Origin: Mucilaginibacter paludis DSM 18603
Lineage (GTDB): Bacteria > Bacteroidota > Bacteroidia > Sphingobacteriales > Sphingobacteriaceae
DNA length: 64,000 nt
Direction of reading: 5' to 3'
NCBI RefSeq assembly: GCF_000166195.2
Contig: NZ_CM001403.1
Location: 2,126,432-2,190,431, forward strand
How positions within the stretch are numbered: the first letter of the stretch is position 1; every line of letters begins with the position of its first letter. This document shows, piece after piece, positions 35,097 through 44,585 of this stretch. A program made the translations under genes and the position numbers. The notes beneath the pieces are model-generated. The model saw only the letters and a list, made by a program, of their open reading frames with translations, was not told the DNA's origin and ran no database searches.

Positions 35097-37559
35097 TCAT
35101 TTAACTTTGATAACAACCTCGCCCCCTTTAAGCGCTTCGGAAGAAGCTTTTAACCTGATTTCCCCGGCCTGTTTGTAGGATTGAACCAGCACCAAACAAT
35201 ACCCGTTGAAGGCTGTGCGCTGGCTGGCTTTATCCGGTTCATGGCTGCTGGGGTTACCATTGCCTGTGCCAATAATTTGCCCGGGGCCTTCTATAAAAAA
35301 CTTAACCAGGTTACCGGCTGTAGGCACAACCCTACCTTTGGCATCTTGAATGGCCACCTGTATCACAGCCACATCGGTACCATCGGCTTTAATCATCTTG
35401 CAATCGCTTTGCATCGCCAACTGTGCGGGGGCTGTTGTTGTTTCAACAATATCTTTGGTTACCAGCTTGCCGTTTTTATAGCCCCTGGCCTCGAGTTTAC
35501 CAGGATGGTATACCAACTTCCATATCAGTTTAGTATAGGGAACTGCCTTTTGCCTACCTATTATTTTGCCGTTGAGCAATAGCTCTACTTCGTCGCAATT
35601 AGTATAACAATGCACCTGTATGCTCTCCCCTTCTTTACCGGGCCAGTTCCAATGCGGAAAAATATGAACTACCGGTTCGTTTGTCCAGGCCGCCTTGTAT
35701 GCGTAGTACCCGTCTTTGGGGAATCCGCATATATCCATAAAGCCGAAATGAGAGGTAACGCAGGGCCATTGGTATGGCGTAGGTTCGCCCCGGTAGTCAA
35801 ACCCTGTCCAAACGAACAAGCCTCCCAGATAGGGGTATTTAACAATGTCGGCCCAGTCTTCGCCCGGCAGCGGGCCCCAATTGGGTTGCCATAGCCTCAG
35901 GTTTGAAACATAACCTTTCCCCCAATCGTTTTGATATTCGCCACGGGTGGATATGAAACTGGTAGATTCTGTACAAAACTCAATCCGGTTGGGATATTTT
36001 TCATGATCTTTTACATAAGCCAATCCTTTATCTCCGTAGTTATAACCCACAACATCCAGCACATCGCTATACCCGCCTTCGTTCCGGCCATGATTCATGG
36101 CAGCGGTAACAGGGCGTGTAGGGTCAATTTGATGGGTAGTTTTAACCAGGGTTTCAAGTATCCTTGCCCCGGTTACTGTGCCTTGTATCGCTTCTTCGTT
36201 TTCCATGCTCCACATAAATATGGATGGATGGTTGCGATCCCTGTATAGCATAGTGGTTAAATCGTTTATCCCTTCTTCCGAGCTCGACAAAAGCCTGTTT
36301 TCATCCAACACAAGCAAACCCAGGCTGTCGCACATGTCCAGCAGTTCAGGCGTAGGGGGATGATGAGAGCAACGATAGGCATTGCTGCCCATATTTTTGA
36401 GCAGCTTTAATTTATACCAGTTTATTTTATCGGGAAGGGCAACGCCGATGCCGGCAAAGTCCTGGTGATTACAGGTGCCCTTTACGGGATAAAGTTTTCC
36501 GTTTAAAAACACTCCATTCCGGTTGATTTCGATTGTTCGTACGCCAAATGTGGTTTCATAGGTGTCGATGATATTCCCGTTTTCAGAAACCTCAGTCAGT
36601 ACTTTATAAAGGTCTGGCGTTTCGGGCGACCAAAGCAGGGGCTTTTTGATAGCACCTTTTTGCGAAAACTCGGTTGTACTCAAAGGCGCAATTAACTGAG
36701 ATGATGTTTTTGTATCAAGTACTACACCTTTTTTATCTACAATTTTAGAGATGAGCGTTATGTTTTTAGCTGCTTTATATTCGTTTTTTACCGTGGTTTT
36801 TATGGTTACGGCAGCTTCGTTGGGCGAAACCACTGTAGTAACATAAGTACCAAACCGGTCAACATGAAGCCGGTCGGTTTTATTGAGCCAAACATGGCGG
36901 TAAATTCCACACCCTTCATACCACCAGCCTTCGTATTCGGTAGCATCTACCTTCACCAGGATAACGTTTTTACCTTCGTTACCATAACGTAAGATATCAG
37001 TCAAATCATAGTTTGATGGTGTGTAGCCACTTTGATGCCTACCCATGAGCTGGCCATTAACCCAAACGGTACTATTCCTGAAGATCCCGTCAAACTCTAT
37101 CGTTATCTTTTTTCCTTTATCTGTTTCGGGTATTTCAAATTCTTTTCTGTAAAAACCTATCCCGCCGGGCAAGTATCCGCTTACAGCAGGTGCGCTCCCG
37201 ATTGATCTGTCATTAACAAAGGTTCCCTCCACGCACCAATCATGCGGAAGATTGACCTCCCTCCAGTCTTCAGGTTTAAACGCAGATGCTTTATCCACAT
37301 CGGTATAAGCAATCACAGCTTCTTTATTGGTTTCAACTTTGACATTGATATCTGTTAGCCCACCGTAACCGGCAGCTTTAACAGCACGTTTGATAGCTAT
37401 ATCGCCTTTGTGGAAGTGCCAACTAAGATCAAAATTCTCCCTCTCCCTTGCCGACAAGGGAGTTAAGCCATTTTGTGCTGAGGCCTCAACAGAAAATAAA
37501 ACAGAAAGAAACGACAACCCGCCTCCCCAAAGCCACTTTTTAAACACCCGGTTCATCAA
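35097..37559 (-). CDS. GH2 family glycosidase, beta-galactosidase-like, 820 aa
   Basis: Signal peptide (1-29, ASAQ), then a GH2 sugar-binding domain (LPHDWCVEGTF, GIGFYRKEFEIP), an Ig-like domain and the (beta/alpha)8 barrel. The acid/base is Glu455 in MWSMENEE and the nucleophile Glu531 in FCTESTS; both positions are intact. The C-terminal Ig-like domains (DUF4982-type: NCDEVELLLNGKIIGRQ) complete the usual length for secreted Bacteroidota GH2 enzymes. The probable job is removal of beta-linked galactose from side chains in the periplasm. It starts 12 bases after the mutarotase stop, so the two are co-transcribed. Sugar specificity cannot be read from the sequence alone. Confidence 0.85.
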   Translation of the reverse strand: MMNRVFKKWLWGGGLSFLSVLFSVEASAQNGLTPLSARERENFDLSWHFHKGDIAIKRAVKAAGYGGLTDINVKVETNKEAVIAYTDVDKASAFKPEDWREVNLPHDWCVEGTFVNDRSIGSAPAVSGYLPGGIGFYRKEFEIPETDKGKKITIEFDGIFRNSTVWVNGQLMGRHQSGYTPSNYDLTDILRYGNEGKNVILVKVDATEYEGWWYEGCGIYRHVWLNKTDRLHVDRFGTYVTTVVSPNEAAVTIKTTVKNEYKAAKNITLISKIVDKKGVVLDTKTSSQLIAPLSTTEFSQKGAIKKPLLWSPETPDLYKVLTEVSENGNIIDTYETTFGVRTIEINRNGVFLNGKLYPVKGTCNHQDFAGIGVALPDKINWYKLKLLKNMGSNAYRCSHHPPTPELLDMCDSLGLLVLDENRLLSSSEEGINDLTTMLYRDRNHPSIFMWSMENEEAIQGTVTGARILETLVKTTHQIDPTRPVTAAMNHGRNEGGYSDVLDVVGYNYGDKGLAYVKDHEKYPNRIEFCTESTSFISTRGEYQNDWGKGYVSNLRLWQPNWGPLPGEDWADIVKYPYLGGLFVWTGFDYRGEPTPYQWPCVTSHFGFMDICGFPKDGYYAYKAAWTNEPVVHIFPHWNWPGKEGESIQVHCYTNCDEVELLLNGKIIGRQKAVPYTKLIWKLVYHPGKLEARGYKNGKLVTKDIVETTTAPAQLAMQSDCKMIKADGTDVAVIQVAIQDAKGRVVPTAGNLVKFFIEGPGQIIGTGNGNPSSHEPDKASQRTAFNGYCLVLVQSYKQAGEIRLKASSEALKGGEVVIKVK

Positions 37560-37571
37560 AATTATTTGTTT

Positions 37572-37943
37572 TTATTTACTATCCATCTTGTAAATGCGCT
37601 CCATCAGTTGCCATTTCTGGTCGGCAGTTGCTTCTGCATTGCTATCCTGAAATCGCGACATGTGCGCTTCCCATTCGCTTTGCCGAGGCTTAAGGGCCAG
37701 TTCGGCCATTGCTTTATCATGGTCAAACTCAGTCACGGTATCCATAATCATAAAAAGCCTGGTTCCAAGAAGATAGATCTCCATATCGATAATTCCTACG
37801 TCCCGCATACCCTGGGTTATTTCAGGCCATGCTGCCCCTTTGGCATGTGCTAATTTATAGGCTTCAATTAATGCTGGATCGTTACGCAGTTCCATTGTTT
37901 TACAATAGCGATTACCTGAAAAATTATTCTCTCCTTCTATCAT
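37572..37943 (-). CDS. L-rhamnose mutarotase family protein, probably L-fucose/L-rhamnose epimer switch, 123 aa
   Basis: Compact RhaM-type dimeric fold: the N-terminal strand RYCKTMELRNDPALIEAYKLAH, conserved WPEITQGMRDVGIIDMEIY, LFMIMDTVTEFDHD and a C-terminal helix in W-Q-L-M-E-R-I-Y. It lacks a signal peptide and is cytoplasmic. The family exchanges alpha and beta anomers of L-rhamnose or L-fucose. Because it lies between a GH29 alpha-L-fucosidase and a GH2, L-fucose is the likelier substrate here, released side-chain sugar being converted to the anomer needed for metabolism. Family call good; substrate inferred from context. Confidence 0.85.
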   Translation of the reverse strand: MIEGENNFSGNRYCKTMELRNDPALIEAYKLAHAKGAAWPEITQGMRDVGIIDMEIYLLGTRLFMIMDTVTEFDHDKAMAELALKPRQSEWEAHMSRFQDSNAEATADQKWQLMERIYKMDSK

Positions 37944-37974
37944 GACTCATTTTTATTTACCTGTTCTATTTAGT

Positions 37975-40062
37975 TTAATTTGTAATGACATTCACTTCTG
38001 CATATCCTGTATTATCGTTACCCTCGGTATTCTTCAAAGCCCTCAATTTGATATAACGTGCTTTTTGAGTAGCAAATTTTTTAGTTTGTATTACCGGGTT
38101 ATTTTTAATGTTGGAGAATTCATCTTCATCAACCAATTTCCATGTCACATTATCTTGTGAAACATAAAATTGGTATTTGGTAATGATGCCAGGATTCCAT
38201 AAAGCCTGATCGGGCAGATAAGTAAAACCAACCAAGCTTTCTTCTTTTCCCAAATCGATCACCAAATCAACCGGCATTTTTTTATCCTGGCTTTGGTGCC
38301 ATACCGTAGCCGGATCTCCATCTAAAATAGCCTTTGCTTTTTCTTCATCTACACCTAAAATCCTCCAGTCCTTACGGGGCAGATCAAATTTTTCGTCTAC
38401 TTCCGGGCTGCTTTTTCCCGTCGAAGCATCGCAGGCAATTGCCTTTACATTCAATTTACCATCGGTTTGAAATGGCCCCGCATATTTCTTCGACGACGTT
38501 GTGGGCACACTTCCATCCAAGGTATAATATATTAGCGATTCTTTGTCGGCCGGGATTATCATTACTTTACCGGATTGGTCCCTGATTACAGCTGGAGCGG
38601 TCAAAATCTGCTTGGCGTCGTAAACACCGATATTGGAAATAAGAGGGGTGCTTTTTGAACCGGTAATTTTCAACCGCACCTTGGTGGCCCTTACCGTTTG
38701 GAAAACAAGGATACGTTTATACCCTATAGTAGTGGCATTGGCTACTTCTTTCCAGTTGCCGCCAACTAATGCTTCAACCGTGAACGATTTTACCCTTTGG
38801 CCCAGCGGAATATATTCCTGTACAAGAAACCGGTTGAACGAGGTTGGCTTACCCAAATCGATGGTTAGCGAAGCAGTTGTAATATCATCGTTTGGCGCCC
38901 AATAAGTATCGTTGTTATTATCAACAGCTTTGTCGGCGCCAAATTTTTTGCCGTTGCCACGAATATCAGAAGCAGTTGCTTGCTTCATTTTAGCCAGGTC
39001 AACAGCAAATGTTTCTTTAACTGTTTTGCCAAATTCAAGGGCTGCTTTTTCATCTCTTTTATTGATTAAGCCATTGGGCATAATGGGGAAGTTAAGCAGC
39101 AAAGTAGCATTGCGGCCAACGGAGTGATAGTAGGTATCCATTAACTGAGGTAGCGTTTTTACCTTACCATCTTCACCGGGATGATAAAACCACTCGGGCC
39201 TGATGGACGTATTTACCTCGGCAGCAACCCAGGCGTTACCGTTTTCTAAACCATAGTGCAACATATTCCAGGTAACTTCGCCTGTAGCATTAAGCAGGCT
39301 CCAATTGGTTTCGCCTACAAACCCCGCTTCAGTTCCCACCCAGCGCAGATCGCCCCTGTCGCCGCCATCGTTCCAGATCACACAATCGGGTTGTAGTTTG
39401 TGGATAAGGGCGTAGGTGTTCTTCCAGTCGTAGTAGGTGGTACGGTCAATAGTCCGGGTTTCATTGGCGCCGCCATAGTAACCCGAGCCACCGTTGGCAC
39501 CGTCAAACCATACTTCGAAAATGGAGCCATAATTAGTTAACAATTCCGTGAGCTGGTTCCTGAAATAGGTAATGTATTCGGGCTTACCATAATCCGCGCT
39601 ATTTCTGTCCCAGGGTGATAAATAAATCCCTAATTTCAAACCATATTCTTTACAGGCGTCGGCCATTTCTCTAACCACATCCCCTTTCCCATTTTTCCAG
39701 GGTGCATTTTCAACTGAATACGCTGTGTATTTGGATGGCCAAAGGCAAAAACCGCAGTGATGTTTGGCTGTGATGATAATCCCCTTCATGCCCGCTTCTT
39801 TGCAGATGCGTGCCCACTGACGGCAATCCAACTCTTTTGGATTGAACAGTTTCACATCTTCATTTCCAAATCCCCAGGATTGATCGGTATAGGTATTCAA
39901 TGAAAAATGCACAAAGGCGTAGGATTCCATTTGTTGCCAACGCATTTGGTTGCTGCTTGGCAAAGGGCCAACTGGTTTGGGTGCGGTTTGAGCCTTGCAA
40001 AACACCGCCGGGGTTAAACACAAAACTATTCCCCATAAAAAAAATCTATTCATCAAATTCAT
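37975..40062 (-). CDS. GH29 alpha-L-fucosidase with C-terminal discoidin modules, 695 aa
   Basis: Signal peptide (1-25), then the GH29 barrel (about 35-350). The HHCGFCLW motif and the nucleophile Asp187 in EVWFDGANG are intact. Two F5/8 type C (discoidin-like) modules lie at about 360-470 and 570-695. Between them is a CHB_HEX_C-type segment (LIYYTLDGSVPTTSS). The enzyme removes alpha-linked L-fucose from polysaccharide side chains, such as the fucosyl-galactosyl-xylose branch of plant xyloglucan. The discoidin modules may target sugars. It starts 2 bases after the stop of the beta-helix gene and is followed by a mutarotase, making a fucose-release cluster. Confidence 0.9.
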   Translation of the reverse strand: MNLMNRFFLWGIVLCLTPAVFCKAQTAPKPVGPLPSSNQMRWQQMESYAFVHFSLNTYTDQSWGFGNEDVKLFNPKELDCRQWARICKEAGMKGIIITAKHHCGFCLWPSKYTAYSVENAPWKNGKGDVVREMADACKEYGLKLGIYLSPWDRNSADYGKPEYITYFRNQLTELLTNYGSIFEVWFDGANGGSGYYGGANETRTIDRTTYYDWKNTYALIHKLQPDCVIWNDGGDRGDLRWVGTEAGFVGETNWSLLNATGEVTWNMLHYGLENGNAWVAAEVNTSIRPEWFYHPGEDGKVKTLPQLMDTYYHSVGRNATLLLNFPIMPNGLINKRDEKAALEFGKTVKETFAVDLAKMKQATASDIRGNGKKFGADKAVDNNNDTYWAPNDDITTASLTIDLGKPTSFNRFLVQEYIPLGQRVKSFTVEALVGGNWKEVANATTIGYKRILVFQTVRATKVRLKITGSKSTPLISNIGVYDAKQILTAPAVIRDQSGKVMIIPADKESLIYYTLDGSVPTTSSKKYAGPFQTDGKLNVKAIACDASTGKSSPEVDEKFDLPRKDWRILGVDEEKAKAILDGDPATVWHQSQDKKMPVDLVIDLGKEESLVGFTYLPDQALWNPGIITKYQFYVSQDNVTWKLVDEDEFSNIKNNPVIQTKKFATQKARYIKLRALKNTEGNDNTGYAEVNVITN

Positions 40063-40064
40063 AT

Positions 40065-42449
40065 TTATTGCATCTTTAATTTAATCTGCTGCCTTAATTC
40101 CTTTTGGTTGCGAAAAACAATTACTTCGGCATCTTTTCCAATAGCGGCATTCTTCGCTTCCAATAAGTCTTTAAGATTATTAACCTGCTTGCGATTCCAC
40201 ATCAATATCACATCGTTAGCCTGAAGAAATTGCGATGCAGCCGAACCACGGGCAACCGACGACACCAGTACCCCTCTTATCCGGTCCATACCTGTTGCTG
40301 ATTGCTCGCCAAGTGTACGCAGGTTTTTTAACCTGGCACCCATAAATGCTATGGTTTCGTCTTTGCTGTAATTATCAACAGCCAATACTGAGGGAAAATT
40401 TACTTTTTTTGCAATGGCCTTCAGGCGCGCAGAAACAACGCCGAAACTATCCATCTCAAAATTTTTGAAGCCTATGGATAAGGCAGCAGCATCTTTTTTT
40501 ACTCTAAAATCTCCTTTCTGAGGATTCTCAAACAGCAAGGGGCCGTACACTGAATGTTCATCCGTACCGCGCGACCTTGCCTGAGCCAGCGAAACGGAAT
40601 CAGGAAAAGCATTATAATCGATTTCCGTTCCCCAATCGGCAATACCGATGGGTAAGTATGCTGCCCCAACAATATTATGGCGAAATACATCCTGGCTGTT
40701 TTTAAACCATACGTGGGGGTGAAAAGTATTATTGACCATGATGTTGTTTTCTACAATCCGGTTTACGCCCTCCCGCAGTTTGATCCCCCCATTTAAACAA
40801 AGATTATTGTAAATAAGATAATTGCTGGACCCATCATCCAGATCGATATCCCAGCCGTGGTCGCAGCGGAACCGGTTATTACGGAGCACAATCGGTTTCA
40901 CAACATCAAGAAGCGCCATGCCGTGGTTTTCGGCGACGACCGAATCAAGCTTTTTCTTATCAGCCTGCCAATACCGGTCGCGCCCCCAGGAATTAAAAGA
41001 ACCGTGATCCCCGGTTTCTTTTACGGTATTAAACACATCGTTATACTCAATAATATGCCCTCCCCAGGTCCCTTCGCTTACGTTGATGCCCGCACGGGGC
41101 ACATCATAAATGGTATTATGGCTTATCACAATATCCTGACACATGGATAGTTCTATCCCGGCTGATTGCTTTTCAACGTAACCAAGGTCAAATAGCAGGT
41201 TATCATATACTTTACAATCTTTGGGATAATTGTTTGTTTTGGGCCCGGGCGTACGGTCTATCTCCGGCGGAGGTATGAATTCGTTATACTCAAAACTTGG
41301 CGAACGTACTGCTCCAGGGTCGCCGACAAAACAAATGCCGCTTGCGCCGATTTCGGAAATCTGGCAGCCAGACACTTCGCAGCCGCGGTTGAATTTGCTG
41401 AAAAATACAGCGTTATTGCCTAAATCATACAGCAGGCAATTTTGGAGGCGGCAACTTTCGGCACCTTCGAAGAATACTGCGCCACCACGGTAAATCGTCC
41501 AATCGCTGCGCAGCAGGGGTTCTTTGTTTTGCATAAAGGTCCGCACGGTTCCAGTTAACGTAAGGCCGGAGATAGTGATGTTTTTAACCGGATTTTTTTC
41601 TGAGCCCTTAAATTCAAATAAGCCGGGTAGTTGCGGCGCTTCAAACCTTGCTGTCTTTAAATCAAGGCCTTTAGGTGGCAGATAATATAAGGTTCTTTGC
41701 TGCTTATTGTAATACCATTCGTTTGCTCAGTCAAGTTCCTCAAAAACGTTTTCAACATAACGGTATTTTTCATGCATTGCCGACCGCCTGTTATTTTGCC
41801 AGCCCCCTTCAAGAGTGGGGAGGCCGCCGCTGTCTTTGCCGGTAATAACGTAATGCATATCACCCCACCTGGCGCTGTGCAATGCATGCACATAACCGCC
41901 CGCTGGCGATAGCCACCTTGCAGCCCGTTCTTTACTTACGGCATCAGCTGCCGTACCGCCGAGAATTTGTACCGATGGATTATAGTTTGGGTAGCGGGCC
42001 ATGTGCTGCAATTTGCCATTAACAAGCAATGCATCAAAAACAAGGTCTTGCTCAATCTTAGTTTGCCAGATACCATTTTTATATGGGGTCCAGCTCAAGC
42101 CGCCGAGGATAGCGGCACCACTGATAATCACTTTCTGATGGTCAACGCTCGTCAAAGTCAGCGGTTCGTTATCTTTCCTCGAGTCGGCAACGGTAAATAC
42201 CACGGGCTTACTTAAGTAATACGTGCCCCCATATAGCCTGATGAAAACAGCCCCCCGCATTTTCCGCGCCAGCACTAACGCTCTGTTTATAGAAGCAACT
42301 GGTTTACTTGGTGTACCCGGATCAGCATCGTTACCCCGAACAGAAACATACAGATTTGTTTGCGCCCTGCTAAAAGCCGGCCATAGGCAAGCAGTAAATA
42401 CAACTGCCGCCGTTATAAGATAGCTTTTAAGTATCACGCTGTTTATCAC
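40065..42449 (-). pseudogene. parallel beta-helix/PDZ protein (possible GH141) interrupted by an in-frame TGA
   Basis: Signal peptide (ending FSRAQ), then the N-terminal part of a right-handed parallel beta-helix (LYVSVRGNDADPGTP, VFIRLYGGTYYLSKPV). After codon 240 there is a TGA at 41727-41729. The same frame continues without change: ANEWYYNKQQRTLYY, KNITISGLTLTGT, further helix coils and a C-terminal PDZ domain (RGVLVSSVARGSAASQFLQA). The reading is therefore one gene of 794 residues plus the stop, not two genes. The fold resembles GH141 and other beta-helix PUL enzymes (fucosidase or xylanase activities known in that family), but the exact family is unsure. The second half also has internal ATGs, so a truncated product is possible. 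Confidence 0.75.
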
Positions 42450-42480
42450 TTTCGGTTATTAAGTTAGTAACAAAATAAAT

Positions 42481-44514
42481 TTATTTTACCTCTATAAACT
42501 CCGGCTCATACGGTGCAATAGTAAAATTGCCGGTATAACTTTTATCAAAAAGAATACTCTGCGATTTTCCATTCACCGGTATTTCTTTTGATTGTCCTGT
42601 TACGTTAAGATATAAAAAATGATTCTTGTCAATCTGCCTGGCCATAACGCCATGAGGCACCTGCGGGCCTTTTTTGATACCTAATTCATTGATCAGATCG
42701 TCCACCAATGGGTTCAATAAACCATCGCTGGCAGGCAACCCAATATAAATGGCCCTGCCTTTGCCGTATTTATTGGAAGTTATGATGGGGTAATCTTTAT
42801 CCAAACTGGTGATATTGGCGAGAACCTGGGCTCCTTTGGGCTCTATGATATCCAACCGTGCTGATTCAGCTTCAATAGCCTTCCCTTTATAGTTTAACTT
42901 CATTTTTTTGCCTTTCAGCCCCTCACGGGATATTTCGTTTAGCGCTTCTGTTTCCTCATAACCCGCTACCCGTATGCCAAATACATCGTTTAAACGCCCG
43001 GGGTGGGTGGATGCAAATACTTTCCCGGTTTCGTCAACCACGGCCGAATTACTCGTCATCACAACGGTACCGCCATTTTTTACAAAATCCCGGATTTTAT
43101 TGGCCGTTGTTTCGTCCATTACGGTTACACCGGGCACAAAAAGTAATTTATAGTTTAATGAGCTTTTGCTGATCTCGACCACTCGGGTATCCATATTGCG
43201 GTAATAGAACAAATTCCAGCAGGCTTGTAGTTGTTGGTCCTGCGCTTCGGGGAAAGAGCTGCTGGCTATCTGACTGGGGAAAGAGAATGCCAAACCGACC
43301 TCTGCATTGAGCTTGTAAGGGAAGAATTTTTCAATCTTTTTAAACTCCGCAGCTATCTTTTTGTATTCATCGTATTTACGATTAGGTATCCCGTCCCAAT
43401 CGAGCATCCCTTCCAGGTATTGCTCTTCGCCCGCCCACATACTTTGCCAGGTCCAGCCGCAAACCATTTGGTTACCGTACATCAGCGTGGCATAAGCCGA
43501 TTTACGGATGGAATTGGGTACAGCAGTCATGGTAGTAAACTCACTGCACCAAAAAGGGTTGGCACTTTCAAACTGGCTGCGGGCAATTACAAATGCCGAA
43601 TTCATTACCCCCCAATTGGTGGTTAATGAGTTGCCGGGATAAAAGCCGCAACCCTCGCGGGCCATTTTTCCGGAATAGGCAATTTCAGAATAATCAAAAT
43701 ACCGCAGCGCGCTGAAGTACCAGGCATTGGTATTGGTCAATACACCGGGGGCATTGGTATTCACCCTGTCGAGCACCTTGAATAAAATCTGGTTCACTTC
43801 ATCGGAAATAAAACGCCTGAAATCTAATATTTTCTCCGGTGCGCCGTTTTTTTCGCCGGTTACGGGCAGGCCAACCTCATCAAACTGGTTAATCCGCCTC
43901 GACCAACGTTGTGTAGCCCAGGCCTTGTTAAAATTATCAAGGGTTGAGTACTTTTTTTCCAGCCAAAGCACAAACCTTTTTCTCACCGTTTCCGAATAGG
44001 AAATAGGGCCGTCGCCCGATTCATTATCAATACCAAAAGCTAAAAGGGCCGGATGTTTAGCATAATGTTTGGTCAACGTATCCGCGTAGCGCACCGCATA
44101 TTTTTGATACATCGGATCGCCTACATCATCCATATAGCGATGGTTAGGGTATTGCGCGTTGCCGCCAGGGCTGGTTACATCAATTGAGGGATATTTATGG
44201 TGAAGCCAAATAGGTGCCGGGCGGATAGCAATATCCAGAATCACTTTAATCCCCGCCTTATCCATCATGTCCATTACGGCATCAAACCATTGAAAATCGA
44301 ACTTGCCTTCAGCAGGTTCATAACTGTCCCAGGCTAAATGGCCCATGCGCACCACCTTAAATCCGGCGGCTTTCATCAGCATAATATCCTTTTTTATTTT
44401 CTCCGGATCTTTATCATCATGCGGATGATAATTGGTGCCCACGTATAAAGTTTGAGCATTGGCGATAAAAATACAACTGCATAAAACCGCTATTACTAAA
44501 GCTATCTTCATCAA
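42481..44514 (-). CDS. GH42-type beta-galactosidase, 677 aa (divergent paralogue)
   Basis: Signal peptide (1-20, FIANA), then a GH42-like (beta/alpha)8 barrel: GTNYHPHDDKDPEKIKKDI, acid/base Glu165 in FGIDNESG and probable nucleophile Glu325 in FWCSEFTTM. The trimerisation-like alpha/beta domain follows (LLFVPGVTVMDETTANKIRDFVKNGGTVVMTSN) and a small C-terminal beta domain. It differs from the other GH42 in this locus in both catalytic surroundings, so the two may take different galactosides or other sugars. It lies 31 bases downstream of nothing but the GH2 gene on one side and the beta-helix gene on the other, all in one direction. Confidence 0.82.
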   Translation of the reverse strand: MMKIALVIAVLCSCIFIANAQTLYVGTNYHPHDDKDPEKIKKDIMLMKAAGFKVVRMGHLAWDSYEPAEGKFDFQWFDAVMDMMDKAGIKVILDIAIRPAPIWLHHKYPSIDVTSPGGNAQYPNHRYMDDVGDPMYQKYAVRYADTLTKHYAKHPALLAFGIDNESGDGPISYSETVRKRFVLWLEKKYSTLDNFNKAWATQRWSRRINQFDEVGLPVTGEKNGAPEKILDFRRFISDEVNQILFKVLDRVNTNAPGVLTNTNAWYFSALRYFDYSEIAYSGKMAREGCGFYPGNSLTTNWGVMNSAFVIARSQFESANPFWCSEFTTMTAVPNSIRKSAYATLMYGNQMVCGWTWQSMWAGEEQYLEGMLDWDGIPNRKYDEYKKIAAEFKKIEKFFPYKLNAEVGLAFSFPSQIASSSFPEAQDQQLQACWNLFYYRNMDTRVVEISKSSLNYKLLFVPGVTVMDETTANKIRDFVKNGGTVVMTSNSAVVDETGKVFASTHPGRLNDVFGIRVAGYEETEALNEISREGLKGKKMKLNYKGKAIEAESARLDIIEPKGAQVLANITSLDKDYPIITSNKYGKGRAIYIGLPASDGLLNPLVDDLINELGIKKGPQVPHGVMARQIDKNHFLYLNVTGQSKEIPVNGKSQSILFDKSYTGNFTIAPYEPEFIEVK

Positions 44515-44585
44515 AATTTATTTTTTTTATAAACTAATGTTATGGTTAAAGGGGCCCTCTGGAAAAACACCATGAATAATCCTTT

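Noticed and set aside
41547..41726. Treating the beta-helix gene as two separate genes
   Set aside because: Both parts are in the same frame, the second has no signal peptide or promoter, and the sequence between them continues the fold, so one interrupted gene is the simpler reading.
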